Shown: positions 33,831-45,958, numbered from the stretch's first letter. The stretch: DNA of 64,000 nt from Gentiana macrophylla (GCA_026214975.1 JAOBSW010000474.1:1-64000), one strand, 5' to 3'. Notes: generated by a model not told the origin, from the letters alone. Program-made: numbers and translations.

Positions 33831-34800
33831 CCAAAAACCAGGAACATATCCCTAGTACGTCTCATGTACTTAAGGATATTCTTCACAGCAATCCAATGAC
33901 CGTCACCTGGATCGGACTGGTACATACTAGTCATACTAAGAGGGTATGAGACATCTGGTCTTGTGCATAATATGGCATACATGATAGACACGATTGCCGA
34001 AGCATAAGGGACTTTACTCATTTGTGCCCTTTCCTCCTCTGTCTTAGGAGTCATGCTGAATCTCTTCAGCATCTTGTCCATGTAGGTGGATTGCGATAGA
34101 CCAAACAACCTTTTAGATCTATCTCTATAGATCTTTATTCCTAGAACATAGGCTGCATCACCCAAGTCCTTCATTGAGAAGTTCTTGGATAACCATGCTT
34201 TGACCGATTGTAACATAGGCACATCATTCCCTATGAGCAATATGTCGTCTACATAAAGCACTAAGAACTCAATGGCACTCCCACTAACCTTCTTGTAAAC
34301 ACAGGGCTCATCTTCGTTCTTGATGAAATCAAACTGTTTGATTATCTCATCAAAGCGAAGATTCCAACTCCGAGAAGCTTGATTTAATCCATAAATGGAC
34401 CTTTGCGGTTACACACCATCCTAGCGTCATTGGTTTGTGAAACCTCAAAGCCGTGTCATATACACTTCCTCATGTGTTCTGTTAAGGAAATCTATTTCCG
34501 CATCCATCCGCGATTTCGTAATCATGGTATGCTACAATAGCGAGCAAAATTCCAATGGATTCTAACATGGCAACAAAGTAAAAGGTTTTGGCCATAGTCA
34601 ACTCCTTGTCTTTGCTTATAACCTTTGCCACTAACCTAGCCTTGTAGGTAGTCACGTTATCGTCCATGTCGGTCTTTCTCTTAAAGACCCATTTACACCC
34701 TATAGAACTATTCCTTGGTGGATCAACTAAGTTCCAAACTTGGTTGTCTTTCACGGATTCCATTTCGAATTCATGGCTTCCACCATTTCTCTTTGTCATG
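33809..34800 (-). pseudogene. Copia G reverse transcriptase
   Basis: The N-terminal block is at 34482-34799 (NQVWNLVDPPRNSSIGCKWV, KARLVAKVISKDKELTMAKT). The palm and active site are at 33809-34261, with LYVDDILLIGNDVPMLQSVK at the start. The YVDD box is intact. KDLGDAAYVLGIKIYRDRSK and LCTRPDVSYPLSMTSMYQSD follow. A frame break between 34262 and 34481 damages the region around the fingers. This is the best-preserved Copia RT active site in the window. Confidence 0.9.
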
Positions 34801-35002
34801 CCTTAATAGCACTTCCTCATAAGTTCTAGGGTCCTCATCTTCCATGAGATACACGCCAAGTGTACCTTTTGAGTTCACGCATGCTCCTGGTGGATCTTGA
34901 GGTGCTAGTGTGTCTATGGTAGAGGTGGCAAGCGCCACATCATTGTGTGGCAAGTCCTCTACTTCCATCAACCGATTTGTTATCCGTATGTGGTTCTCGA
35001 AT

Positions 35003-35955
35003 TTATTCAAGATCAATTTTACTCCCACCGACCCTATCCGAATAAACTCTTTCTCCGAGAAAGTGTCCGATCCCCGCAACAAACACCTTTTGTTCCTCAG
35101 ATGATAAAATTGGTACCCTTTGGTTTCGCTTAGATATCCCACAAATAGACATTTGTCGGACTGGCTCTAATTTGTTAGGTATCATCCGCTTCACGTAAGT
35201 CGGACAACCCTAAGGTTTTAGATGACCTAGGCTCGGTTTTCTCTTAGTCCATACCTCTTATGGCATAGACTCAACCATCTTTGATGGAACTCGGTTCAGT
35301 GTATAGGTTACGGTTTCTAGAGTATACCCCCAAAACGATTTTGGGAGAACTGCATAGCTCATCATGGATCGCACCATGTCTAACAAGGTGCGGTTCCTCC
35401 TTTCAGACCCGCCATTCATTTGTGGCATCCCGGGAGGGGTCCATTCAGGTAGAATCCCATTCTTTTTAAATAGTCTTGAAACTCTCCATCTAGGTATTCT
35501 CCACCTCGATCGGATAAAAGTGTTTTGATTTCTCTACCTAGTTGTTTCTCCACTTCACTTCTGAATTCCTTCAACTTTTCGAATGCTTCAAATTTATACT
35601 TCATTAAGTATATATAACCATAGCGAGAATGGTCATCAGTGAAGGTGATAAAATAAGAGTATCCTCCTTTGGCTTGAATTGACATTGGGCCACATACATC
35701 AGTATGTATGAGCTCAAGCAACTCATTGGATCTTATCCCTTTGCCACTAAAAGGTGACTTTGTCATCTTGCCAAGTAAACAAGCTTCATATGTGTCAAAC
35801 GATTCGTAATCGAATTGATCCAACATTCCATCTTTATGGAGCTTGGAAATGCGATTCTTATTTATATGGCCAAGTCTACAAAGCCATAAGTAGGATTCAT
35901 TGAAGTCATTTGTTTTGGCTTTCTTGTTATTTATATTAAGTACGTCAACATTCAT
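35003..35955 (-). pseudogene. Copia G integrase
   Basis: The frame 35416-35955 has the gag-pre-integrase zinc part (LWLCRLGHINKNRISKLHKD, then Cys in EACLLGKMTKSPFSGKG), the first Asp in LELIHTDVCGPM, FTDDHSRYGYIYLMKYKFEA, and the second Asp in LLSDRGGEYLDGEFQDYL. The Glu (in NGGSERRNRT) is read near 35395-35420 after a frame break. The C-terminal linker continues to about 35003. A third-position break at about 35420 is likely small. Confidence 0.87.
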
Positions 35956-36099
35956 ATCTAATATGTAGAGACCATTTCTAAGTATGCCAGTACCATAAAA
36001 GATTCCATCACGTGAAAAAGAACAACATTTATTCTCAAATGTAAAAGAAAATCCATCAACATCTAATGCAAAAATAGAAATAATGCTCTTCAGAAGAGC

Positions 36100-36400
36100 A
36101 GGAACAAAATAAATGCTTATTGAGTTCTAGTACTAGCCCACTCGGGCAATGAAAGAAAATAAACTCCTACGGCCAGCGCAACAACACTTGCTCCATTTCC
36201 AACGCGTAGGTCCACCTCTCCTTTCCTCAGATCTCTAGATCTTCTTAGTGCCTGCATATTAATACAAATATGAGAACCACAACCAGTATCTAATACCCAG
36301 TGGTTGGACTTAGAAGAAGTAATGTTGATCTCAATCATAAATATACCTGAAGTCGAAGCATCAGAATGCTTCTTCTTGGTACTCAAGAAGCCTTTGCAAT
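36100..36400 (-). pseudogene. Copia G protease
   Basis: Within the frame 36117-36617, after the zinc knuckle, the minus strand encodes SSKSNHWVLDTGCGSHICIN: the aspartic protease site appears as LDTGCGSH, the common Copia form. RKGEVDLRVGNGASVVALAV follows. The enzyme cleaves the gag-pol polyprotein. Confidence 0.88.
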
Positions 36401-37152
36401 TTCTCCTCCAATGTCCGGTCTCACCGCAATGGAAGCAAGCATCCTTGGATTTGTCTTTTGCTATCTTAGGCGTTGGCTTAGGTGCAGCTTCACCTTCTCG
36501 GACTTCTTCTGGGCTTTGGCCTTGCCCCTTGCTTGAAGTGACGAAACACTTGCTTTTCCCTTCCCACACGGTGCCTCGGCAGCCTTCAACATGTTCAATA
36601 ACTCCGCAAGGGAGCAATCTATCTTGTTCATGTGATAGTTCATCATAAACTACGAGAATGAATCGGTAGAGATTGCGAAATCAAGTCAATACTCAACTCG
36701 CTCCAACTTGTGGCCCGCCTTCCCAAGCCTCTCTATGTACCGGATCATCTTAAGCACGTGTGACCCCACAAAGAGTCCCAAACGCCATCTTACAGCCTAA
36801 ACAGGGCCTTGAGACCTCGCACTCTCTCAAAGGCGAGACTGAGAAGCATAGAGTTCCTTCAGGTGGACCATGATCGTGTAGGCGTCCATAGACTCATGCT
36901 GTTTTTGTAGTTTAGGTGTCATCGAAGCAAGCATGATACATGTAGATCAGTACTGTCAAAATAGTGCTTGTTGTACTTCTCGACAGCTTCTGCAGCCAAA
37001 CCCTCAGAGGGTTTTTCCGGTAGGGCCTCGTCCAAGACATAGCCAATCTTCTCGTGCCTCAAAACGATTTTGAGGTTTCTTTCCCAATCGAGAAAATAAG
37101 TTTCTTCAAGCTTGTTTTCGATGATAAAATGAAGGTTCAATTTGTTTGACAT
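36400..37152 (-). pseudogene. Copia G gag
   Basis: The gag start MSNKLNLHFIIENKLEETYF is at 37152. FLDWERNLKIVLRHEKIGYV is the Copia UBN2-type gag start, followed by a break at about 36919. The central part is broken (36650-36900). The nucleocapsid zinc knuckle CFHCGETGHWRRNC (Cys-x2-Cys-x4-His-x4-Cys) is at about 36405-36450. It forms virus-like particles and binds RNA. Confidence 0.85.
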
Positions 37153-38972
37153 TTTCTACAACAATAAATAAAGATAGAATAAGTAAAAGCTCATGAAAAA
37201 AAAACCTAAATTTGCACTTAAAAATTTTATAAGGTTTTTACTCCCACTAGCAAACTACTCCCAATTGGATTTCAAGAAAAAAATTTCTTTAGTGGGCAAG
37301 ATCCCATCGAACTACCTCGACCCCCAACTTTGGCTGATGGGCCAAAAATAATTAAACAGGTGGACAACGATTTGTCGATCATATCTTATACGACTCTTGT
37401 TGTTTGACCAGTCAAATCTTTGACAATATTTCATCTTAAGAAAATAGTCAAACCCTTGCCTCTAAAATCCAAACGACCCGGCTTTGGCTGGTGGCCGAGA
37501 GAATTCTTAGTCGAGTCATAACCCCAATATTCGTGAGATATCTTACGATCATATCTCGATAACGACGATATACCCGAGGTAGGTCAACCCCCGCTTTGGC
37601 TGGTGAGTTGGATCCGAACAAGGGCTCTTCACCGTCGTTATAATATAAGGAGGCAATTTCGACTCGATTTTTTATGTGGGAATAATTTTAAATTAATTCA
37701 CTTAATTAATTTGGTTTAATTATGGTCTCATCTACTATGTATATTACTACTGTATCATATAAAGTAAAACATACACAACATTCCGCGCACAAAATAACCG
37801 GTATGATCATGAACTTTTCCTAGGTGTGGTTTCGAATACAAAGTGACGAAACCACGGGTCACAAACTAAGGGTATCTACAACCGACAATAGGATCTTTAT
37901 TGTTATACGCCAATAGGTTCTTTATCTCTCCTTGGTCTTCAACTTCTTGCTCCATTCTTGTTATATAATAAATAATTACACCCGCCGCACTTGGTGGGGG
38001 AGCTAACGGGAATGGGATAAATGCAAAAAGTAAACTAGGTCACGTTCTTCATAACGACCTAGGACAATTTTTCAAAAACCAACATAAAGAAAACATTCCC
38101 ATCTATCCTATTGGTCGAGTCCATGACCAATCGGGGTCCATATAATCACATTATATCTACACATCTAATCCATACAATTTTATCTTATGAAAAAGATTAA
38201 ATTCTAATTTTTTTTAACTACTCATGCGTCTTTATTTTATCAAATCAAATAATTAAATAACTTTTAATTAATTATATGACTTAATCGAAAATTAAAATTA
38301 ACATTTAATTTTAAATCGATTTTAATTTCAATTAAATTTGAACTATTCAAAATAAAATTAAAATTATAAAGTCTCCTATTTGTTACCTTTCAAAAACTAA
38401 ATTTGGCTTAGGCCTAGCCACTTTCCAAAATCAAAATTTTGAAAGTGGCCTAGGCCTAGGCATTTTACAAATCAAATATTTGAAAAGGGCCTAGGCGTAT
38501 TCCAAATCAAATATTTGGAAAGACAAATAATTTTGGTTTAGGCCTGGCCGCTTTCCAAAATCAAAATTTTGGAAGTGTCCTAGGCCTAGGCCTTTTACAA
38601 ATCAAATATTTGAAAAGTGCCTAGGCCTATTCCAAATCAAAATTTGGAAAGGCCAACATGCCACATGGTTTCCCAATGGTCCAAACTATTTGAACCATTG
38701 GTTGGCCATATGACACAACTAAACAAACGAGATATCTATGCACAATAAATATCACAAAACGAAAAGGGTCGATCTCCCCCATTGGAAGAAGAGAGCCGGA
38801 CGGCAGCCCGAAGGCCACCGCCGCCGCCGAGGGAGGGGGCCGCCGCCAGTCGGCCGAGCCCCCCATAAACCCTTTTTTTTGTTTTGTTTTAACGTTTTGT
38901 GATTTAAATCTTGCATCTATTGATTAAATACTACGCAATTAAATTGTGCTTATTGCTTAAGCTCGAAGTCTG
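37153..38972 (-). other. Copia G 5' leader, long and non-coding, with tandem hairpin repeats
   Basis: About 1.8 kb between the primer site and gag, long for a Copia leader. It contains the phrase ctttggctg at 37329, 37480 and 37598, a two-unit 130-bp tandem repeat at 38402-38661, and a GC-rich patch at 38785-38865 in otherwise AT-rich sequence. A short reading frame (38627-38866) across the GC-rich patch has no recognisable product. Confidence 0.7.
38402..38661. repeat. Two-unit 130-bp tandem repeat with nested palindromes
   Basis: Unit 1 is 38402-38531, unit 2 is 38532-38661. Each holds self-complementary stretches such as ctttccaaaatcaaaatttt...aaag, aaatcaaatattt and taggcctagg. Units differ by a few substitutions (for example tttggcttaggcctagcc versus tttggtttaggcctggcc). 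Confidence 0.88.
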
Positions 38973-38984
38973 GCTCCGATACCA
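38973..38984 (-). other. Primer binding site of Copia G (tRNA-Met type)
   Basis: The minus strand reads TGGTATCGGAGC, one base after the LTR end (TTAACA|G). It has one mismatch to the usual TGGTATCAGAGC. It sets the right LTR start at 38986. Confidence 0.85.
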
Positions 38985-38985
38985 C

Positions 38986-40345
38986 TGTTAAGAAATCACT
39001 AGTTTAACGCAGCGGAATTTAAAATTTGATTTCCTTTTTCTAGATCGTTGTTTATTTAATGCAATAAACACGTTAACTAGTTTGACGGTTATTCCTCAGA
39101 TGATCTATAAGATCGTCGCTTTGACCATCAACGGAGAGTAGTTCAGTGCGTAAGCCGTCCACGCGTCCGGCCTCTATCGCTAATCCACACGAACCCCATG
39201 CCGGAATCCTCCTTGGATTGCGATCGAAAACTCCGGTTGTTAGACCGGCCTTTTCTTCCTCACAAACTCACTATGGGTTGCTCTCTATTTTACACAAGAA
39301 CTATGAGCTCTTGCAATTGTGATGTACAAAAGAGCTTGACACCCACCTCTTATTTATAGCTAGAGGTGGCGCCCCAATTAGTGTGTAGGAGAAGAAAACA
39401 TTTTCCATATAAAATAAAGAAAATCTTCTAGATTGATTTATCTCTTTTATTATAATTAATTTTCCCAATATCTTATATTGAATATAATTATCTTATTACC
39501 ATAAATCTATTTTTTCAAAAATCAATTAATATCTTATATTAATATTATGGTAATCTTATTAATTAAATTACACAATCCAAGTGTATCTTATACACTCAAA
39601 AGTGCGCCCCAATAGTCAAAAGATTGACTTCCGGAATATTCTTTAATTAATATAATTTGTATATAATTAATATCTTTTTTTTATTTATTCATAATAAATA
39701 AATACCACCACATTAATTTACCACTATAACCTTTATAGTCTAAAGATAAACTTTCCTTATTTGGTTATCAACTATAACCGCATTTTAATCCGACTCGATG
39801 TTCATATGTGTGTGACCCGATAGGCTTCCGAATATGTTGGCCGTAGACACAAAGTGCAATTTACTAAAATGCCCTTCATGCCTAACGATCACGGGATAGC
39901 GTCTAGCAACACATCGTGACCCCCAATCATCGGAAGAGTCAAAAGCAATGATTACTACCTTTCATGTGAAGCAGTTACCGTGTAACTTACAATCCTATTG
40001 CTGTAATAATATTCATACGATCGTATCTCGAGTGTCGATACATTAACGATCGTATCTTATAATCTGAATATCATGCTCTCTCGGGATAACACATTTACTC
40101 CCACTTTGTAAAGATTCTCGAGAGCTAGACATTCCTTATAAGAAGGCCATTTTTTATATTCAATCCCAATAATAGGATACGCGATTCCCGGACGACCAAT
40201 CATATATACTCCGCATGCTTCAATATCATACCCAATCACTACTGCATGATCGCCCCGTGGTTAGAAGAAATCTCAATAGTGTCAAAGCATGACAATCCAC
40301 ACCGTGATGCCATGAAGACTCCGGTCAAAAGGATAACTACACAAC
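38986..40345 (-). repeat. Copia G 5' LTR, interrupted by gypsy B
   Basis: It starts tgttaagaaatc next to the primer site and runs 1360 bp until gypsy B begins at 40346 after ctacacaac. A minus-strand TATA box lies at 39351-39358. The expected continuation (cgccacatag...) is at 49999-50431, but the sequence right of gypsy B starts about 430 bp earlier than it should, repeating 39918-40345. Confidence 0.9.
39351..39358 (-). promoter_or_regulatory. TATA box of Copia G LTR
   Basis: Minus-strand TATAAATA, with an identical site in the left LTR at 32099-32106. It is followed on the minus strand by the short leader part of the LTR. Confidence 0.6.
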
Positions 40346-42483
40346 TGTAACACCCCGGTTTCCAATCCCGTCGGCCGCCGGTATTGGTCACCGTAGTGCC
40401 ACTCATCACGACACACAGTCGTGGCAGTAACATTCAACATTCTACAACAGAGAGAAATTAAACATCCACCATTCATTATTTAAAATGTAAAATGAGTGCC
40501 ATCTCTTATCAAAAGGTGAGAACATGCGGAACAACAATAAAACTTAAAGTTTCATAAATCTGACAAAGTGGAAAGTAAATAGTTGTCTATAACTACGCGG
40601 CTCTCAAGACCCCACGACATTCCCGCAACGAGCAATCAATCCAAAGGACTACTCGCCGAGTCCGCTCCCAAAACGGATCATAGCAGGATCAACAAAAATA
40701 GAAACTATCAACTAAACGTTGAGTAAGGATAAATCTAGTATGCGTAAGATGAAAGCTGTTAACAAAAATAGGAAAGCTTCCAAAACAGATATCAAAACCA
40801 AGACAAAGCAAATACAACCAACACATAGAAGATACAATCCATCACACTAACTCAACCTAATGGTCCCGAGATGTGCACATTCCTAAGGGTCATCCAATGG
40901 TACCATTACTAAAATGGTCCATAACATACTGGGGTGCAAGGATTTCCTCTCCCGGGTTATCGGATTCGGGGTTACCCTATCCGGCCCAACATTTCAACTG
41001 TCTGCAACTCCCCAAACACGCTAAGGTCATTAAAGTTGTAAGGAAACCTTCCCGGGTTACGGCTTTGGGAGCTACCCTATCCGGCCCAACCATTACGGTC
41101 TACAACTTCAATGCCCAAAACCAAGTTCCATCATAACAGCAAGATCCTTCACTCAGTAAACATAACTCACAACCATTTTATAAGGCTAGACAACAATCCA
41201 CAAAGAAAGAAAAAGGAAAACAAGCTAGACATCAATTTAAGGCCTGGATGCCTGCTCGACTTTATGGACGCTGTCTGCAGGTAGACGCTCGTCCAGATAG
41301 TTCGGACGCCGCCCACCAAACCAATTTACATCTCAGATTCAAAGTCAGACTGGACGCCCGTCCGATAAGGTCGACGCCCGCCCAATGAACCAATTTTACA
41401 TCCTCAGATCGAAATCCACCCCAGACGCTCACCAAACGCCCCGCTACACTGGAAGCTGGCTGGGACGCCCGCCCAATGACCAGACGCCCGCCCATCCCGG
41501 ACTTCAAAGAAACCCTAAAACGACTCAAACATGATGTCCCTTCGCTTCTCGTGCAACAACAAAGAGCAAAACAACACAACACACACATAATTCCTTATCA
41601 GAGATACCATAACATCATAGACTTCTAACCCAAGTATCGATACACTAAATTGGATGTTTAACATCCCCAAAACCTTTTTCCCACACATAATTACATCATC
41701 CCAGGATTATCAGCATTATAATTTCTGTTTCAAAACATAATTACAGTCATCTACACCCTCTAAAACACAGTAAAATAGTCCCAACTTACGCTTAAAACTT
41801 TGAACGACAATACCAAGCATCCAAGATATCATACACAACCCTGCATATGCTTAAAAACTTCATCTTTTAAACCAAACGAACACGTAAACCATAGAAATAT
41901 CCTTACCGTCGCTGCGTTTCTTGAAGGATCTTGCTAATGAATTAAAACCGTTCTTCTATGAAGCTTGAATTTATATCTATAGGAAAAGGAGGATAACACA
42001 ATTACAACAAAATCCTGATGAACCAAGAGTACGCCCTAGAATTCGAAACCACCTTCTTCCATACGATAATTGATCGGCCATGGCCTTTGGCCGCCGATCG
42101 TCATGCTCGAATTGTAGGAAGTGAGAAAACGACACTTACCGATTTATATAGGACGGCGACAAAATCCTTAACCCCAATGAGAGGTCTCTCTCCTTCTACT
42201 TCACAGGGGAGGCGGCGGCAATAGGGGGGAGGAAGGAGATGTCTTACGTGTTTTAGGAAAAGAAAGGTGGAGAGGAAAAGAAATTAAAAGATATCCTCTA
42301 AATGCCAAACCTTTCTTTTTAATTAAGGAATTATATAAAATATCCCTTTTAATTATTAATCAGCCCTTTAAAGTACCCATTTTAATTATATAAAAAAAAA
42401 TATCCAACTGGTAAACATCTCGATTTCACAAGTTGTTGGACTTTGACTAATCAGTTAGGGAGTCGAAAATTCGGGATATTACA
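40346..42483 (-). repeat. Gypsy B 3' LTR
   Basis: 2138 bp, bounded by tgtaacacc and gatattaca on the plus strand. The left flanking five bases are acaac. It is followed by the polypurine tract complement tcctcccccccttaag (42484-42499). It is highly similar to the right LTR; differences cluster at CAG/CTG and at G/C runs. Confidence 0.95.
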
Positions 42484-42499
42484 TCCTCCCCCCCTTAAG
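42484..42499 (-). other. Polypurine tract of gypsy B
   Basis: The minus strand reads CTTAAGGGGGGGAGGA directly before the 3' LTR start TGTAATATCCC. Confidence 0.85.
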
Positions 42500-42622
42500 A
42501 CAAAACTCCGTCCTCGAAGTTCTGGTTCGAACCGGGCGTTCTTCCACCCCTCATAAAAAAAACTCTTCGTCCCCGAAGAGATGCGAAACGGCTTTTAGTA
42601 CAAGGGTTAAAGATTGCATACC

Positions 42623-43145
42623 TTAAGGGAACAAGTGCGGGTATTTCTGTCGTATAGCATCCTCAGCTTCCCATGTCGCCTCCTCGGTGGCATGGTTAGA
42701 CCATAAAACCTTGACGATGCTAACTTCACGTCCCCTTGTTTTTCGTACCTTGGTATCCAATATCTGTACCGGTACTTCCTCGTAGGTCAAGGACTGATCT
42801 AACTCAACAACCTCTGGTTCGATCATGTGAGAGGGGTCACTCACGTACTTGCGCAATTGTGAAACATGAAACACATTGTGTACTTTGTCCAACGCCGGTG
42901 GTAAGGCTAGGTGGTATGCTACTTCGCCTATGCGGTCTAAGATCTCATAGGGCCCCACGTACTTGGGACTCAACTTTCCTTTCTTGCCAAAACGCATCAC
43001 TCCCTTGGTTGTTGATACTCATAGCAAAACCTTATCGCCCACGGTGAATTCGATGTCCCGGCGATGTAAGTCCGCATAACTCTTCTGCCTATCTTGAGCA
43101 GCCTTCATCTTGTCTCGGATTATCTCGCACTGCTTAATTGTATCC
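42623..43145 (-). pseudogene. Gypsy B integrase C-terminus with chromodomain
   Basis: The 125-codon frame ending at 42623 holds the integrase C-terminal GPY-type module (GKLSPKYVGPYEILDRIGEV, PALDKVHNVFHVSQLRKYVS) and then a chromodomain-like end (EVSIVKVLWSNHATEEATWE and AEDAIRQKYPHLF). This architecture marks a chromovirus of the Tekay/Del kind. The chromodomain is thought to steer integration to heterochromatin. A frame break at 43000-43019 separates it from the upstream part. Confidence 0.9.
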
Positions 43146-43877
43146 TCAATCATCTCGCGGTCCTGAACAATCGCCGGACGAATCGTCCCAACAAACCGGA
43201 CTCTTGCACTTCCTACCATAAAGTGCCTCGAACGGTGCCATTTTAATACTGGCGTGATAGCTGTTGTTGTACGAGAACACAATAAGGTCAAGCTTTTCTT
43301 CCCAAGAGCCCTTGAACTCTAACACGTATGCCCTCAGCATGTCCTCCAGAGTTTGTATGGTCCTCTCTGTTTGGCCATCGGTAGCGGGGTGAAAAGCTGT
43401 ACTCATCCGCAAATCCGTCCCCAAAGCTGTCTGTAGTTCCTGCCAGAACCGGGATATGAATCTCGCGTCCCTGTCTGACACAATGCTACTGGGTATACCG
43501 TGTAGTCTCAGAACATTCCTCCGATATGCCATAGCTAATTCCGTTTTACTCCAAGTGTCCTTCATCGGAATGAAGTGTGCCGTTTTTGTCAGCCTATCCA
43601 CAATGACCCAAATCATATTATTCCCTTTAGGACTCCTCGTTAGTCCGCATACAAAGTCCATGGAGATAGAATCCCACTTCCGAACCGGCACATCCAACGG
43701 CTGAAGCATACCCTGCGGCCGTCGATGTTCAATCTTGACCTTTTGACAAGTCAAACACTTCGACACGAACTCTGCTACCTCGCGTTTCATGTTGGGCCAC
43801 CAAAAGTTTTTCTTTAAATCTTTATACAGTTTGTCTCCTCCCGGATGAACAGAATAAGGCGCATTTATGAGCTTCAC
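43146..43877 (-). CDS. Gypsy B integrase core
   Basis: A 243-codon frame. It has the zinc finger with the His in SVHPGGDKLYKDL and the pair CLTCQKVK, then the catalytic Asp in SISMDFVCGLTRSPKGNNMI, the second Asp in SIVSDRDARFISRFWQELQT, and the Glu in FHPATDGQTERTIQTLEDML. The first zinc-finger His (in EAHK) is in a neighbouring register just upstream, so a one-base break lies near 43870. The C-terminal end shifts near 43150. All D-D-E residues are present. Confidence 0.92.
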   Translation of the reverse strand: MKLINAPYSVHPGGDKLYKDLKKNFWWPNMKREVAEFVSKCLTCQKVKIEHRRPQGMLQPLDVPVRKWDSISMDFVCGLTRSPKGNNMIWVIVDRLTKTAHFIPMKDTWSKTELAMAYRRNVLRLHGIPSSIVSDRDARFISRFWQELQTALGTDLRMSTAFHPATDGQTERTIQTLEDMLRAYVLEFKGSWEEKLDLIVFSYNNSYHASIKMAPFEALYGRKCKSPVCWDDSSGDCSGPRDD

Positions 43878-44446
43878 TCAAAATCCGCCTCTTGAGTTCC
43901 TCGTCGGTTTGGTACACACCACCGACCTTGAACCGAACGCTACCATCCTCGTAAAGTAAAATCAATCGCCGATCTCGCAATCTTAGCCCTCTTTGCCTCG
44001 ATTACCTTGTCACCCGCTTGTCTCACCCGGATTTCATCATACAATTCGGGTTGCAAGACGAAGTCCCTTTATCTCCACCTTCGGATGACACATATATCCA
44101 TACGGTCTAACTCTTCTCGCAACCTCATCCGCGCGACTTGCTCACACAAGGAATGAATCGACTTCCGACTCAAGGCATCCGCCACTACATTGGCCTTCCC
44201 TTCGTGGTATTGGATTTACATGTCGTAATCTTTAATCAACTCCAACCAATGCCTCTGACGCATATTGAGCTCCTTCTGTGTAAATATGTACTTCAGACTC
44301 TTGTGATCTGAAAACACCTTAAAAGTTATCCCATACAGATAGTGCCGCCAAATCTTTAATGCGAAGACCACAGCTGCCAACTCCAAGTCATGAGTTGGAT
44401 AGTTACTCTCATACGGCTTGAGTTGTCTCGATGCATACGTAATCAC
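43878..44446 (-). pseudogene. Gypsy B RNase H and connection to integrase
   Basis: The frame 44216-44446 reads [40 protein letters not shown] (catalytic Glu) and [20 protein letters not shown] (catalytic Asp), the standard gypsy RNase H. The linker VVADALSRKSIHSL and ELYDEIRVRQAGDKVIEAKR follows at 43920-44190 in broken frames. Confidence 0.88.
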
Positions 44447-45430
44447 TCACCTCCGTTGCATCAGTACACACCCCAGGCCATTCTTTGACGCGTCCGTATA
44501 AACCTCAATGTCCTCATTACCCTCGGGTAATGCTAAAATAGGAGCTTTAGTCAACCGTACCTTAAGCAGTTGGAACGCCTCCTCACATTTTTCATCCCAC
44601 TTAAACCGGTTCTCTTTCTTCATCAAAGCGGTCATCGGCCTAGCAATCTTGGAAAAGTCTTTTACAAACCTTCGGTAATATCCAGCCAAACCCAAGAAGC
44701 TTCGAATTTCTGCAACATTCTTAGGGGTTGGCCATTTCGCCACTGCCTCTATTTTTCTCGGGTCAACGGATACACCGTCTTTCGAGACAACATGCCCCAA
44801 GAATGCCACTCGTTCCAACCAGAATTCACATTTGGATAGTTTCGCGTACATTTGTTTTTCTCGTAGAATTGCAAAGACGAGCCTCGGATGTTCGGCATGT
44901 TCTTCCTTAGTCTTAGAGTAGACCGTAATGTCGCCAATAAAGACTACTACAAACCGGTCCAAGTAGGTCTGAATACCCGGTTCATCAAGTCCATGAAAAT
45001 CGGTGCATTGGTCAATCCAAAGGCATAACCGTGAATTCAGAAGTGTCCGTGCACTCGTGCGAAATGCGGTCTTTGGAATATCCATCCGCTACCCTGAAAT
45101 GGTGATACCTCGATCGCAAATCAATCTTCGAGAAAATACCGCTTCGTAGTTGATCGAACAAGTCATCGATCCTCGTAACGGATACTTGTTCTTCACCGTG
45201 ACGTTGTTCGATTCCCGGTAATCAATACACACCGCATACTACCATCCTTCTTCTTCACAAATAGTACCGGTGCTCCCACGGGACACACTCGGTCGGATGT
45301 ACCCCTTATCGAGAAGTTCATCCAATTGTATTTTCAACTCGCTAGTTCCTTAGTGTGCATACGGTAAGGTGCTTTCGATATTGGTCCGGTCCCGGCACCA
45401 ACTCTATCGCAAACTCTACCTCTCTCTGGG
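44447..45430 (-). pseudogene. Gypsy B reverse transcriptase with altered active site
   Basis: The frame 44447-45085 includes LDRFVVVFIGDITVYSKTKE (active site), MYAKLSKCEFWLERVAFLGH, VVSKDGVSVDPRKIEAVAKW and GYYRRFVKDFSKIARPMTAL. The family sequence at the active site is FIDDILVYS; here it is FIGDITVYS, with the first of the paired Asp residues replaced by Gly. Gypsy A shows the same change. The fingers region (45090-45400) is in broken frames. An RT lacking this Asp should be inactive. Confidence 0.9.
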
Positions 45431-45559
45431 AGGCATACTGTATCTCATCCGAAATACGCCCTCAAACTCGCGAATTACATCAATGTCCGTTAGCTTAGGA
45501 TCCCCAGTACTTACATCATGTACATGACACATAAATAACGGGTACCCTTTCTTTATGAA

Positions 45560-45932
45560 GGATTTCAAGGACACTACCGAAATAATTTTTACCCTAGGTT
45601 TATCCACAAATCCTTGTGGGAGACTCGCACCCCTTTTTAGGGCTCTTAAAGCCACCTTCTTTCGCTTCACAATCAATTTTGGCTTTATGCCGGTTCAGCC
45701 AATCCATACCCAAAATGACGCCGAAATTCTCAAGAGGAACTCGAATCAAGTCAACCGACAAGTTGACTCCCATAATTACTAACGGTACATCTCTATGTAA
45801 CTTAGAACACGGTACTAACCCTCCTGACGGTTGCATAAACTCACAGTCAATCACCTCAAAATTAGCTAGACCCAACTTCGAAACATGCGAACTTGCTACG
45901 AAGGAACACGATGCACCCGAATCGAAAAGCAC
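45560..45932 (-). CDS. Gypsy B protease
   Basis: The 110-codon frame starts MLFDSGASCSFVASSHVSKL with the aspartic protease site DSGAS, and ends with the conserved FGVILGMDWLNRHKAKIDCE. These are the two defining blocks of gypsy proteases (retropepsin-like). A frame shift near 45600 leads towards RT. Confidence 0.9.
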
Positions 45933-45958
45933 ATAAGATAAAAGTGAGTTAACTAAAA

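Noticed and set aside
38627..38866. 79-codon Pro/Ala-rich frame in the Copia G leader
   Set aside because: Spans a GC-rich patch and part of the palindromic repeat; no homology recognised, likely non-coding.
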